Source of the DNA: Neokomagataea anthophila
GTDB lineage: Bacteria > Pseudomonadota > Alphaproteobacteria > Acetobacterales > Acetobacteraceae
Reading direction: 5' to 3'
NCBI RefSeq assembly: GCF_018122595.1
Contig: NZ_JAGRQH010000003.1
Coordinates: 345,569 to 409,568 of the forward strand
DNA length: 64,000 bases
In this document: positions 44,775 through 54,350 of the stretch, in pieces
Numbering within the stretch: the first letter of the stretch is position 1
Layout of the letters: each line of letters opens with the position of its first letter
Translations under genes and position numbers: made by a program
The notes under the pieces: model-generated
The model's database searches: none
Seen by the model: only the letters and a program-made list of their open reading frames with translations
What the model was told of the DNA's origin: nothing

Positions 44775-47213
44775 CTAACGCAAAACCTTAGCCGGCCCTT
44801 GTTTTACAGCGCGAAGCGTTTGCCCCAACACGGTTAAACTCGCAATACACAAGGCCCCCAGCGTGATGAGAATAAACGGCACAGGCGTCAGTGCGATACG
44901 GTTACTATAATCAGACAGCCAAGACCGCATAAAAAACCACGCCACAGGCCATGCAATAAACGCTGCCAACACAACAGGCTTCAAAAACTCGCGCAAAAAC
45001 TGAAACAAAATATCCCTTGGCTGCGCACCCAAGACTTTGCGAATACCAATTTCCTGCCGCCTGCGGGATACGTAGAAAGAGGACAAACCATACAGCCCCA
45101 AACACGCAATCCCTATCGCCACCCCAGCGCCTAGAGCAAAGAGACTGCCACGGTGCTGCTCCGGCTCAGAATCAGCAGCATAAATATCAGAGAAGCTCTT
45201 CGCGCTAAACGCCGCATCCGGCGCAATGTCGTGCCACGCCGCCCGCAAACGATCCATCATCACGTTTTGAGGTGTGTGACTATACCGAATAATCGCTCCA
45301 CATAACGTAATTGGTCGATTACTGCCATAATACAAAATAGGTCGCATACGCCCTTGAGACCCGTTGAAGCGAATATCATCCACCACACCGATAATATGGC
45401 TCTCCGCACCGTTTTGACCATTATAGACCGTATATATACTCGCCCCTATGGCCTTCTCCGGGGATGCGAACCCTAACTCCACCACTGCCTGACGTGACAG
45501 AATGGCATTCCGTTCAACTTCATCACCATCCTGACTGATGTAATCCATCCCATGCTGCGCATCAAAAAAACGCCCCGCAATCAAATGCGCACCTATCGCG
45601 TCAAAATACCCCGCCGTAGCACTGCCCCATCGCATATTATGCTTATCCGTATGCCCGACTAAATGAAAATCCATACCATCGACCGTATGATACGGATAAA
45701 TATCGGAGCGCGTGGCAATCAATACACCCGGCACAGCAGACAAGCGCGTGATAATCTCTTTTTGTCGTGCCTTAAGGCTTTGATTCCAAAGAGAATCAAT
45801 GACGATCAATCCATCCTGCCGCACTCCACGGTCCATATGTCGTATGTAAGACGCTTGGGAGAGCATCACCATCGTGCAAATCCCTAAGACCAGTGCAAAG
45901 CCAAACTGCCCAACCACTAACGCAGAGCGCACAGCACTTTCTAACCGTCCCCCTGAAGGCGTCTTACTGCTGGCCAGAATAATCGCCGGTCGATAGCCCG
46001 ACAAAATAATCGCCGGATAAAACCCCGCCACACACGTCGTAACCGTAATAACTGCCCCCAATATCGGGAAAATAAACGGCCAATCCATCCATAAGCTCCA
46101 GCCACCCCACGCATTAACCCAGTGCAGCGCTATTTCGGTCAGGGCCGTGCTGATAAACACCGCAATCAACACCAAAACCAACGCTTCACACATAAATTGC
46201 GTCACTAACGCCACACGCGTTGCACCTAAAACCTTACGCATCGCCACTTCACGCGCCCGCAGGACTGAGCGGGACGTCGCCAAATTGACATAGTTAATCA
46301 CCGCCGTCGCCAAGGCTGCGCAGCCAATCAGGCCCAATATATGGATCAAAGCTAGGCTATTCCCGCCCTCACCAATCTCCACATTATGGAAATGCACTTT
46401 CGGAAGCGGGACCAACTTCAATCCGCCATCACCAAACATCTCTTTAACCGCACCGAGCGTATCACTCCCCGGATGCCGCGCGGGGTAATGCTGCAAACCT
46501 TGGTCAATACGTGCCTGATCCTGCGGATGCGCCAGCCGAACCCAGATGGTTCCCCATTCCGAGCCCCAAGTCTTAAAGGGCCAGTACGAAAACCACTTGC
46601 TCGGCGTGAGTTCAACAATATCAAAATTCACCGTCCGATTGGCAGGCGGTTGCGCCAAAATACCCGTAACAACTGCATCCGCTTTATCATCATCAATATG
46701 TAACGTTTTCCCAAGTACGTCCGTCGTGCCAAAATATTTACGCGCCATATTCTGGGAAATCACCACCTTCTCCGGCCCGTCCAACGCCGTCGCCTTGTCT
46801 CCGGCCAATAACGTCAGGTCAAAAATGGAAAAGAAATCCTTATCCGTCATCGTGACCTGTTCTTGTCCAATGTCTTCCCCCGATCGCACCGTCAACGGAA
46901 TCCGCATCACATATGTAGCGGCCTGAATTTCGGGGAAATCCTGCTTCAGAAACGGAAACGGAACAAAACTCACATTATCACTTTCTTCCGGTGCCTTGTG
47001 CGGCAGGCGTATCACTTCATCAACCTGATAAATCTGCCCCGCCCGTGGCAGCGTCGTGTCATAAGTCTCCTCATAATGCACGATCAGCGCCATCACGAGG
47101 AACACCGACACACCCAGCGCCAGCCCCAAAATATTGATCGCAGCATAAAGCTTTTGATGCGTTAAAGTCCGAAAAACACTTTTAAAAATTCCTGTAAACA
47201 TTACGCTAAACAT
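44775..47213 (-). CDS. Large FtsX/MacB-type ABC permease (third of three)
   Basis: An 812-residue protein with an N-terminal span (YAAINILGLALGVSVFLVMAL), a periplasmic MacB_PCD domain, an FtsX core (REVAMRKVLGATRVALVTQF), a second periplasmic domain after the central GYRPAIILASSK motif, and a second FtsX core (IGIRKVLGAQPRDILFQFLREF). Two cores on one chain make it a complete permease dimer equivalent. ATG at 47213 with AGGAG upstream. It is last in the operon; compare the paralogues at 47311 and 51180. Confidence 0.85.
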   Translation of the reverse strand: MFSVMFTGIFKSVFRTLTHQKLYAAINILGLALGVSVFLVMALIVHYEETYDTTLPRAGQIYQVDEVIRLPHKAPEESDNVSFVPFPFLKQDFPEIQAATYVMRIPLTVRSGEDIGQEQVTMTDKDFFSIFDLTLLAGDKATALDGPEKVVISQNMARKYFGTTDVLGKTLHIDDDKADAVVTGILAQPPANRTVNFDIVELTPSKWFSYWPFKTWGSEWGTIWVRLAHPQDQARIDQGLQHYPARHPGSDTLGAVKEMFGDGGLKLVPLPKVHFHNVEIGEGGNSLALIHILGLIGCAALATAVINYVNLATSRSVLRAREVAMRKVLGATRVALVTQFMCEALVLVLIAVFISTALTEIALHWVNAWGGWSLWMDWPFIFPILGAVITVTTCVAGFYPAIILSGYRPAIILASSKTPSGGRLESAVRSALVVGQFGFALVLGICTMVMLSQASYIRHMDRGVRQDGLIVIDSLWNQSLKARQKEIITRLSAVPGVLIATRSDIYPYHTVDGMDFHLVGHTDKHNMRWGSATAGYFDAIGAHLIAGRFFDAQHGMDYISQDGDEVERNAILSRQAVVELGFASPEKAIGASIYTVYNGQNGAESHIIGVVDDIRFNGSQGRMRPILYYGSNRPITLCGAIIRYSHTPQNVMMDRLRAAWHDIAPDAAFSAKSFSDIYAADSEPEQHRGSLFALGAGVAIGIACLGLYGLSSFYVSRRRQEIGIRKVLGAQPRDILFQFLREFLKPVVLAAFIAWPVAWFFMRSWLSDYSNRIALTPVPFILITLGALCIASLTVLGQTLRAVKQGPAKVLR

Positions 47214-47310
47214 CGTTTTTTCTCCTCACCAACCTGCCGGATAGCAGGTCAGTTTCAAGACCAATCCCGGGGCCAAAAACAGCCCCCTCACATCATTCAA
47301 AAATGCCCCA

Positions 47311-49761
47311 TTACCGCTGCAAAGCCACCGCAGGAGGCTGCCGGGACGCCCGCACAGCCTGCACCAGCACCGTGCCTCCTGCGATGATGAGCGCAATCGC
47401 CGTGACCAAAAGACATGGCCCCAATCCAAGCCCAACCCGCTCATTAAAGCCCGCAAGCCAGCGCCACATCACCAGCAACGACACAGGCCACGCCACAACA
47501 CTCGCCAAGATGACCGGGCCAAGAAACTCCCGCCCAAGCAACATGAAAATATCCTTCTGCGCCGCGCCCAAAACCTTCCGAATACCGATCTCATGGGCAC
47601 GGCGCGCCAACGTAAAGACAGAAAGCCCAAACAACCCAAGACAGGCGATCAGAATGGACACTCCAGCCCCCACCCCAAACAAGCGTGATAAATTGCCGCT
47701 CTCCCGATATTCCGTCGCCTCAACATCTGACACCAGCACAGGGTTAAACACATCATCAGGCCGCACACGGTGCCAGGCCGCCTGAACCCGCTCCCGCGCC
47801 TCCCCGGCTGTCACCCCATGAATCCGCACCTGCCACGCCATGTCACCACCCTGCGGATGCGTCGTGTGCAACCCGAAGAAAACAATCCCTTTCACCCCCT
47901 CAGACGGCCCATTCAAACGCAGATCCGCCACCACCCCGCTGATCGTCAAATCCACATTATCATCAGATTCATGGATCGTTTTGCCAACAGCATCTTCTGG
48001 CCGCGCAAACCCAAGCATTCGCGCCGCCTGCGCATTAATAACGATGTTCTCGCCAGAGCGCGCTGCTCCCTCCTCGGTGCCTTCCTTATTCGCCCCGGCA
48101 AAATCCATCGCCCGCGCCGGATCAAACCACCGCCCAGCCAGCATTTTTACCGCATAAAGCGCCTGATATTCCGGTGAAACATACCCCACATTAAGCAATT
48201 TTTTACCCACAGCACCCTGCCGCCCATACATCCGATTATAATTAAACTGATGCGGCCACAGGTTACTGCGCCCCACAGCAACCGCTCCTGGAACCGACGC
48301 AAAAGCCTGTTGTAACGCCGTCTCCCCGCCGATTTTGGGCGGATGCACCACCACAATTTCATCCGGATTAGCCTTCTGCGCGAGGGACTGCACATAAGCC
48401 GCCTGCTGCCCCATAATGAGCGCGCAAATCGCCAGTCCCGTCGCAAATGCAAACTGCGCCACAACAAGCCCGTTGCGCAGCCGTCCGGCCAATTTTCCAC
48501 CAGAAGGCATCTTGCTTGATGCCAGAACAGACGCCGCCCGATAGCCCGACAAAATAAACGCCGGATACACCCCCGCCAGCAACCCCGCCAGCGCCGCAAT
48601 ACCCAGCCCCACAGGCACCGCAAACCACAGGTCAAACGCAATCTTCCAACCGCCCTGCGCATTGACGAACCGGAGCGAAACCTCCGCAATCGCCAACCCA
48701 AACAACCCAGCTATAAGCGCAATCCCAACCGCTTCCGCAATAAATTGCTGGATAAGCGCCCCACGTGTCGCGCCTAAAACCTTGCGCATCGCCACTTCAC
48801 GCGCCCGCTCTCCAGCCCGGGCTGTGGCAAGATTAATGTAATTCACACCAGAAATAGCGAGCGCAGCGAGACCAATAAACGCCAGAATATAAACAAGTCT
48901 CTGGTCCTCACCACCTTCCCCGATCGTCGCATCGTAAAAATGCAGCGCCCCAAATGGTACAAGCTTCGGTGCACTCTTCCCAAACTCTGTCCTAATCATC
49001 TCCTCAGTGACCTCACCCCGATGTTTGAGCGGATAATTGTCCAGCCCTGCCTGAATACCCGCAAGAGCCCGCTTATCCGGAATACGGACATATATCTCGC
49101 CGGCTATCACGCCCCATTGCGTCATTTCAGAATGGCCTGTTAGCTTGGTGGCCCGCCGCACAACCCCGAACGTCACATCCGTATTCGGCGGCGGGTCCGC
49201 ATAGACCAGCGTCACCGTGAAGGATGTCTTCGTATTCACATCCGTCAGCACCCGCCCCAGCGCCTGCTCTGTTCCAAAATACTTACGCGCGATTGAGGCC
49301 GGTATAGCCACCGACTCTGCCCGGTCCAACGCATGCGCCCGATCCCCAGCAATCACCCCCACTTTGAAGAAGGAAAAGAAATTCGGGTCCGCTATAACGC
49401 CGGCTTCTCGCTGAACATTGCCACTCAACCGCAATGTCATGTCTCGCCCGTCCCAAACGCGGACGACATCTTTAATGTCAGGGAAATCCTGCTTCAGGAA
49501 CGGCGCACCGACAAAACTCGTCAACTTTGTCTCAAACGGTGCATTCCCCGGCAGGCGAAACGCCTCATCAGCACGATAAACATCACTCATACCGGGGTAA
49601 GACCCATTATAAGACAGCTGATACCGCACAGTCAGCGCCATCACGAGGAACACAGCCACACCCAGCGCCAGCCCCGCAATATTAATCGCGGCATAACGCT
49701 TTTGGTACGTCAGCGTACGATAAACACCCTTGAAAATTCCTGTAAACATGACGGTAAACAT
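47311..49761 (-). CDS. Large FtsX/MacB-type ABC permease (second of three)
   Basis: About 816 residues, the same plan as its neighbours: YAAINIAGLALGVAVFLVMAL, EVAMRKVLGATRGALIQQFI, the central GYRAASVLASSKMPSGGKLA, and EIGIRKVLGAAQKDIFMLLGREF near the C-terminus. ATG at 49761 with AGGAG 8-9 bases upstream is preferred over GTG at 49764. Clearly higher G+C than the flanking permeases, so the paralogues may have different histories. Confidence 0.85.
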   Translation of the reverse strand: MFTVMFTGIFKGVYRTLTYQKRYAAINIAGLALGVAVFLVMALTVRYQLSYNGSYPGMSDVYRADEAFRLPGNAPFETKLTSFVGAPFLKQDFPDIKDVVRVWDGRDMTLRLSGNVQREAGVIADPNFFSFFKVGVIAGDRAHALDRAESVAIPASIARKYFGTEQALGRVLTDVNTKTSFTVTLVYADPPPNTDVTFGVVRRATKLTGHSEMTQWGVIAGEIYVRIPDKRALAGIQAGLDNYPLKHRGEVTEEMIRTEFGKSAPKLVPFGALHFYDATIGEGGEDQRLVYILAFIGLAALAISGVNYINLATARAGERAREVAMRKVLGATRGALIQQFIAEAVGIALIAGLFGLAIAEVSLRFVNAQGGWKIAFDLWFAVPVGLGIAALAGLLAGVYPAFILSGYRAASVLASSKMPSGGKLAGRLRNGLVVAQFAFATGLAICALIMGQQAAYVQSLAQKANPDEIVVVHPPKIGGETALQQAFASVPGAVAVGRSNLWPHQFNYNRMYGRQGAVGKKLLNVGYVSPEYQALYAVKMLAGRWFDPARAMDFAGANKEGTEEGAARSGENIVINAQAARMLGFARPEDAVGKTIHESDDNVDLTISGVVADLRLNGPSEGVKGIVFFGLHTTHPQGGDMAWQVRIHGVTAGEARERVQAAWHRVRPDDVFNPVLVSDVEATEYRESGNLSRLFGVGAGVSILIACLGLFGLSVFTLARRAHEIGIRKVLGAAQKDIFMLLGREFLGPVILASVVAWPVSLLVMWRWLAGFNERVGLGLGPCLLVTAIALIIAGGTVLVQAVRASRQPPAVALQR

Positions 49762-49773
49762 CACGCACTCTCC

Positions 49774-51174
49774 TCACCAACCGGCTTGATCAAGGGCAGA
49801 AATCGGCGCCTGCAACGGCTCCCAACCGCGCCGCCGCGCATGGCGAAACGCCTCTTCACCATGCGTGTCGTGGTTATTGGATAAAAGCTGCTGCGCTTGC
49901 AGACGTCCCATGGATGCCAAAAGATTTGCTTCCGCAACAATCGTGTCATGCCGGCTCGACGCTAACTCAACCTGAGCCGAACGTAAGTTCTGATCCGCAT
50001 ACAGCACATCGGTCGTACTGCGCAGACCATAGCCATATTCCAGCTGATAGCCCTTCAACGTCGTCTCACCCGAATGCACTTCCGCAGCCCCCGCCGAAAT
50101 AGCTTGGAGGCCATTTTCAACCGCACTCCAACTCGCCGCGACATTCTGCAACACCGTACGCCGCGCTAACTCTACAGCATGACGCGCCTGCTCGTCCTTA
50201 TCGCGCGCTTGCCGGATCTGCGAATTATACAAATCTCCATTATAGAGCGGCTGCACTAAGGACACCGTCCCCGACATCTGCTCACCATATAACCGCCCAC
50301 GGAACGGAGACGCAGGCCCAGTCGTACCAAACATTCCTTGAGCCTGAATTTGCGGCCCCCACTGGGAACGCGCCGTGTCTATATCCGCCTCTGCCGCGAA
50401 TTTATTCTCCTGAGACTGCGCCAGTTGCGGGTTCAACGCCAAAGCGTCCTTCAGCGCATGACCCAAATCCCTCGGCAGCCCCGGCAGACCATCAGGCATC
50501 GCCAAAACACCAGGTTCCACGCCAATAACTGTACGAAACAATGCTTCGGAAGACGCAAGAGTAGCGCGCGCTTGATTCAGGCCAACTTCTGCCGAATGCA
50601 ACCGTGCCTGCGCTTGCTCAACATCCGTTTTCGTCACTTGCTCCGCCGGAATGCCGCCGAGATTATAACGTGATGTCGTCAGCTGAACCTGCCGTCGCAG
50701 CATCTCCAAATCAGCTTTACGAACGTCAAGAATAGCCCGGTCCCGCAGCACATCCATATAGGCCGTAATCGCACTGGTAAAAACCTGGTTTTCAGTCTGC
50801 TCAAGCGCATGAATTTCTGCCCGTGAACGCGCATCCGCTGCTTTCACTTGGTTCGCTACATGCCCAAACGAGTAAAGCGTCTGCCTAGCCTGAACATAAC
50901 CTTCTGCGTAATTTGATGTGTAAGACCCCAAAGCATAAGCCCCGGTATAAGGGCCTTTCTGATAATTCGCATCCATATTGATGGTCACAGTCGGCCGCCA
51001 TCCAGAGCGCGCCTGCGCAGAATTTTCCGTCACGGCACGCTGGTTCGCCCGCTCTCCCTGCAAGGTCGGGTTGCTCTTATACGCCATCTCCAACGCCTCA
51101 TTCAGCGTCTGAGCCTGGAGAGGAGACACAGCACTCAAAAGCGCCAGAGAAAGAATGTAATGTGCTTTGCGCAT
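49774..51174 (-). CDS. TolC-family outer-membrane efflux protein
   Basis: About 466 residues with a signal peptide (YILSLALLSAVSPLQA), then TLNEALEMAYKSNPTLQGERANQRAVTEN, the typical TolC start, two OEP repeats with long helices, and YGLRSTTDVLYADQNLRSAQ near the end. It would be the outer-membrane duct for the adjacent ABC exporter. ATG at 51174 has GGAG 9 bases upstream; GTG at 51183 is an alternative that overlaps the permease stop. Confidence 0.88.
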   Translation of the reverse strand: MRKAHYILSLALLSAVSPLQAQTLNEALEMAYKSNPTLQGERANQRAVTENSAQARSGWRPTVTINMDANYQKGPYTGAYALGSYTSNYAEGYVQARQTLYSFGHVANQVKAADARSRAEIHALEQTENQVFTSAITAYMDVLRDRAILDVRKADLEMLRRQVQLTTSRYNLGGIPAEQVTKTDVEQAQARLHSAEVGLNQARATLASSEALFRTVIGVEPGVLAMPDGLPGLPRDLGHALKDALALNPQLAQSQENKFAAEADIDTARSQWGPQIQAQGMFGTTGPASPFRGRLYGEQMSGTVSLVQPLYNGDLYNSQIRQARDKDEQARHAVELARRTVLQNVAASWSAVENGLQAISAGAAEVHSGETTLKGYQLEYGYGLRSTTDVLYADQNLRSAQVELASSRHDTIVAEANLLASMGRLQAQQLLSNNHDTHGEEAFRHARRRGWEPLQAPISALDQAGW

Positions 51175-51179
51175 AATAG

Positions 51180-53636
51180 TCACTCCGCCCTCAAAGCACG
51201 CGCAGGTTCAGCACGTGAGATACGGTAAGTCTGTCCAATAACCGTGAACGTCGCGATGATCACAGCGCCCAAGACTGCGATGATAAAATCACCAGCACTC
51301 AAGGCGATACGCTGGTCAAACCCCGACAACCAGCTGCGCATAATCACCCAAGCAATTGGGGTTGCGATGACACAGGCCAGCGCAACAGGCTTCAAAAACC
51401 CACGCAAAAGTAAGGCAATAACTTGCATGCCCGTCGCCCCAAGCGTTTTACGAATACCAATCTCATGCACACGCCGCGTCGCTGCAAAAGACGCCAGGCC
51501 ATACAAACCAAGGCAAGCAATCATCAGCGCAACAACAGCCCCCGCCGTGAAGACTTCCCCCAAACGTTGATCATCCTCGTAATAACTGGAAAGACGCTCA
51601 TTAATATCCGAAAAATCCGATGGAATATTCGGCGTTACTTTGTACCACGCTTTTTCCAAACGTGATTTCATCACAGCTTCAGAAACCCCGTGAAAACGAA
51701 TAGCGGGTATTGGCAGATAAAGTGAATTATCCGAGAGTGGATTAAAAAATATTATGCTCGGATATACTGCCGCATGGGGCGACTCAAAGCGAATATCACG
51801 GATAACCCCAATAATGACGACATCACCGCCCCCGTCATTAATCGTTTTTCCAACCGCATCTTCCACATTATGAAAGCCGAATTTTAGTGCGGCGCTCGCA
51901 TTCAGGATTGCGTTAGTGCGGCGCTGTCTTTTCCCATTCCCCGTAGGCAAGACATCTTCAAAATGCTCCAGATCAAACCACCGCCCCGCCATAAGTACAG
52001 GCTGATAAGTTTTTTGATAATCCGTGCTCACAGTATCTGTTAAAACATGAACCCGCACTGTTCCCGTAGGGGCATTATAGTCAAATGTCGTGCGTGACTT
52101 CCTATCAGGGTTGGGAGCCAAGAGCGCTAAAGTAGCAAAATCCACGCCCTGAACATTGCGTATTTCCCGCAATATATCTTTTTGCGTCTTTAGAGTATCC
52201 GCAGCAATCTGATGACCAATTAAAAGACCCTCTTTAGCAAAACCACGATTTGCATCACGCAGAAACTCTGTTTGATGATGAATAACCAACATACAAATCA
52301 CTAAAGAAACAGCAATCGTGAACTGCCCAGCAGTCAAACTATTCCGCAAACGCTCCGCAAAACGCCCACCAGAGGCCATACGCGTCGCTGCAAAAATCAG
52401 AGATGGACGATAGCCAGACAAAACAACAGCCGGATAAATTCCACTCAAAACACTACAGGCCACAATAATAATCGGTAGAATTTTGCACACGAACCCATAG
52501 TCAATCGTTACGTTTTTACCCGTAATAAGCGCAATTTCGGGAACCAATATTTCACTCAATGCAAGGCCAATAAATGCCGAGAACACAACCAAACACGTCG
52601 CTTCCCCCATAAACTGTATAAAAAGAGCCTTACGGGTAGCACCAAAGGTTTTCCGCAAAGCAACCTCTCGCGCCCGCAAAGCAGAGCGTGCCGTTGCCAA
52701 ATTCACCGTATTGACGCATGCCAACACCAAAGAAAGCGCAGCAATCAAGCCAATACTATTCACAACATTCTGGTTAATGGCATCTTGAGCGTATTGAAGA
52801 TGCGCATCATAAAAATGCGTCTTATCTAGCCCCACCAAAGACAGCGCAAAGATTCTTTCGGGGTTAGGACCGATGGAGAAATCATCCGTCCCTGCAGCAT
52901 GCTGCTTAATAAATTGCTCTAATTGCGCGTTAATGACGTTAATCTGAGACGGCTTATGCAGTTTTAAATAAATTGCCCCACAATCTCCGCCCCAATCAAT
53001 ATAGCAGTCCTGCTTTTCTTCATTTTTCGTAATCGGCATAAAAAAATCATACCGCGTCAAAAAATCAGGTTTACTCCGGTTTTTCAACACACCGCTAATC
53101 GTATGAGCATAGTTTTTCTCACCATGATTAAGCGTCACAACCCGCCCGAGCACATCAACTGTACCAAAAATTTTGCGCGCCGCACCTTCGGAGATAACCA
53201 CACTATCCGGCTGGCTTAATGCTCCCTCCACACGGCCAGAACGCAGGGCAACACCAAAAACCTTAAAAAAATCCGGATCAACTGACCCTTCATCAAACTC
53301 TTCAAAATGGCCGTCTTTTTGAAGGCTAACCCCATTTTCTTCCAGCCGCGTACTGCTTTCAATTTCCGGGAAATCCTGCCGCAAAAACGGGACGGCCCGG
53401 AACGTACTTTCAGGATATTCTTTGGCCTCAACGCCCGGCATCATCCAATGTGCATCAACTCGCGCCACGCGCTGAATATCAGCCAAGTCCATATTAAAAC
53501 TATACTCATACCGCACTAGTAGTACCAAAGTCAGAAAGACCCCGATCCCCAGCGCCAAGCCAAAAACATTCAACCCTACATAAAGCGGTTGTCGCTGCGC
53601 CTGTCGCGCTACGCTACGGATGATTGTGCCAAACAT
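51180..53636 (-). CDS. Large FtsX/MacB-type ABC permease (first of three)
   Basis: About 818 residues from ATG 53636 (GGGAGGG upstream). It has the first span (LYVGLNVFGLALGIGVFLTL), the periplasmic domain, AREVALRKTFGATRKALFIQ, the central SGYRPSLIFAATRMASGGR, and EIGIRKTLGATGMQVIALLL near the end. A frame start at 53723 would add unrelated residues and run back over the ATPase stop. It lies 13 bases after the ATPase gene. Confidence 0.86.
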   Translation of the reverse strand: MFGTIIRSVARQAQRQPLYVGLNVFGLALGIGVFLTLVLLVRYEYSFNMDLADIQRVARVDAHWMMPGVEAKEYPESTFRAVPFLRQDFPEIESSTRLEENGVSLQKDGHFEEFDEGSVDPDFFKVFGVALRSGRVEGALSQPDSVVISEGAARKIFGTVDVLGRVVTLNHGEKNYAHTISGVLKNRSKPDFLTRYDFFMPITKNEEKQDCYIDWGGDCGAIYLKLHKPSQINVINAQLEQFIKQHAAGTDDFSIGPNPERIFALSLVGLDKTHFYDAHLQYAQDAINQNVVNSIGLIAALSLVLACVNTVNLATARSALRAREVALRKTFGATRKALFIQFMGEATCLVVFSAFIGLALSEILVPEIALITGKNVTIDYGFVCKILPIIIVACSVLSGIYPAVVLSGYRPSLIFAATRMASGGRFAERLRNSLTAGQFTIAVSLVICMLVIHHQTEFLRDANRGFAKEGLLIGHQIAADTLKTQKDILREIRNVQGVDFATLALLAPNPDRKSRTTFDYNAPTGTVRVHVLTDTVSTDYQKTYQPVLMAGRWFDLEHFEDVLPTGNGKRQRRTNAILNASAALKFGFHNVEDAVGKTINDGGGDVVIIGVIRDIRFESPHAAVYPSIIFFNPLSDNSLYLPIPAIRFHGVSEAVMKSRLEKAWYKVTPNIPSDFSDINERLSSYYEDDQRLGEVFTAGAVVALMIACLGLYGLASFAATRRVHEIGIRKTLGATGMQVIALLLRGFLKPVALACVIATPIAWVIMRSWLSGFDQRIALSAGDFIIAVLGAVIIATFTVIGQTYRISRAEPARALRAE

Positions 53637-53649
53637 AATAACACCCTCC

Positions 53650-54333
53650 CTAGAGCGCGTTACGCACAGACACGACCACTTGTCCGTCCAGCATATCAAT
53701 CCGGCGTTTCGCCAAATCCGCATGTGATGGAGAGTGTGTCACCATAATAATCGTCGCGCCGTCATCATTCAGGCGCTGGAGCATATCCATCACCTGTGCG
53801 CCATTTTCTGTATCCAAATTTCCAGTCGGCTCATCGGCAAGGATAAGGCGCGGCTTACCCACAATCGCCCGTGCAATCGCCGCACGCTGCTGTTGCCCAC
53901 CTGAGAGCTGAGACGGATAATGCCGCGCCCGATGCGCAATCCCCACATGATCCATCGCCGCCGCAACACGCTCTTTACGCTCCGCTTTCGGAATTTTCCG
54001 ATAAATCAAAGCGAGATCAATGTTTTCCTCAATCGTAAGCTCATCAATCAGATTAAAGCTCTGGAACACATAACCCAGATTCTCTCTCCGGAATTGTGCC
54101 AGCGTCACCTCACTCATCGCCGTAAGATCATGCTCCGCAAAGCGGTATTGCCCCGCCGTTGGCCGATCAATCGTCCCCAAAATATTTAAGAGCGTAGACT
54201 TCCCGCAGCCCGAAGGCCCCATAATGGCCACGAACTCACCCGCATCAATGCTGACATTGACATCATGCAGAGCCGTGGTTTCAACTTCATCAGAACGGTA
54301 CAAGCGTTGGATATTTGAAAGCTGAATGAACAT
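53650..54333 (-). CDS. ABC transporter ATP-binding protein, MacB/LolD type
   Basis: A 227-residue ATPase: FVAIMGPSGCGKSTLLNILG (Walker A), LGYVFQSFNLI (Q-loop), QLSGGQQQRAAIARAI (signature), LILADEPTGNLD (Walker B and D-loop) and IIMVTHSPSHA (switch His). It is the only ATPase for the three permeases around it, so it presumably serves all of them. Mechanotransmission exporters of this kind move substrates from periplasm or outer leaflet out through TolC. Confidence 0.93.
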   Translation of the reverse strand: MFIQLSNIQRLYRSDEVETTALHDVNVSIDAGEFVAIMGPSGCGKSTLLNILGTIDRPTAGQYRFAEHDLTAMSEVTLAQFRRENLGYVFQSFNLIDELTIEENIDLALIYRKIPKAERKERVAAAMDHVGIAHRARHYPSQLSGGQQQRAAIARAIVGKPRLILADEPTGNLDTENGAQVMDMLQRLNDDGATIIMVTHSPSHADLAKRRIDMLDGQVVVSVRNAL

Positions 54334-54350
54334 CGTATTATTCCTTATTT

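Noticed and set aside
47303..47785. 160-codon plus-strand frame opposite the middle permease C-terminus
   Set aside because: Antisense shadow with no recognisable motif.
48147..48701. 184-codon minus-strand frame rich in Arg and Trp inside the middle permease
   Set aside because: Composition is that of a shifted reading of high-G+C permease DNA; the permease frame there is well supported.
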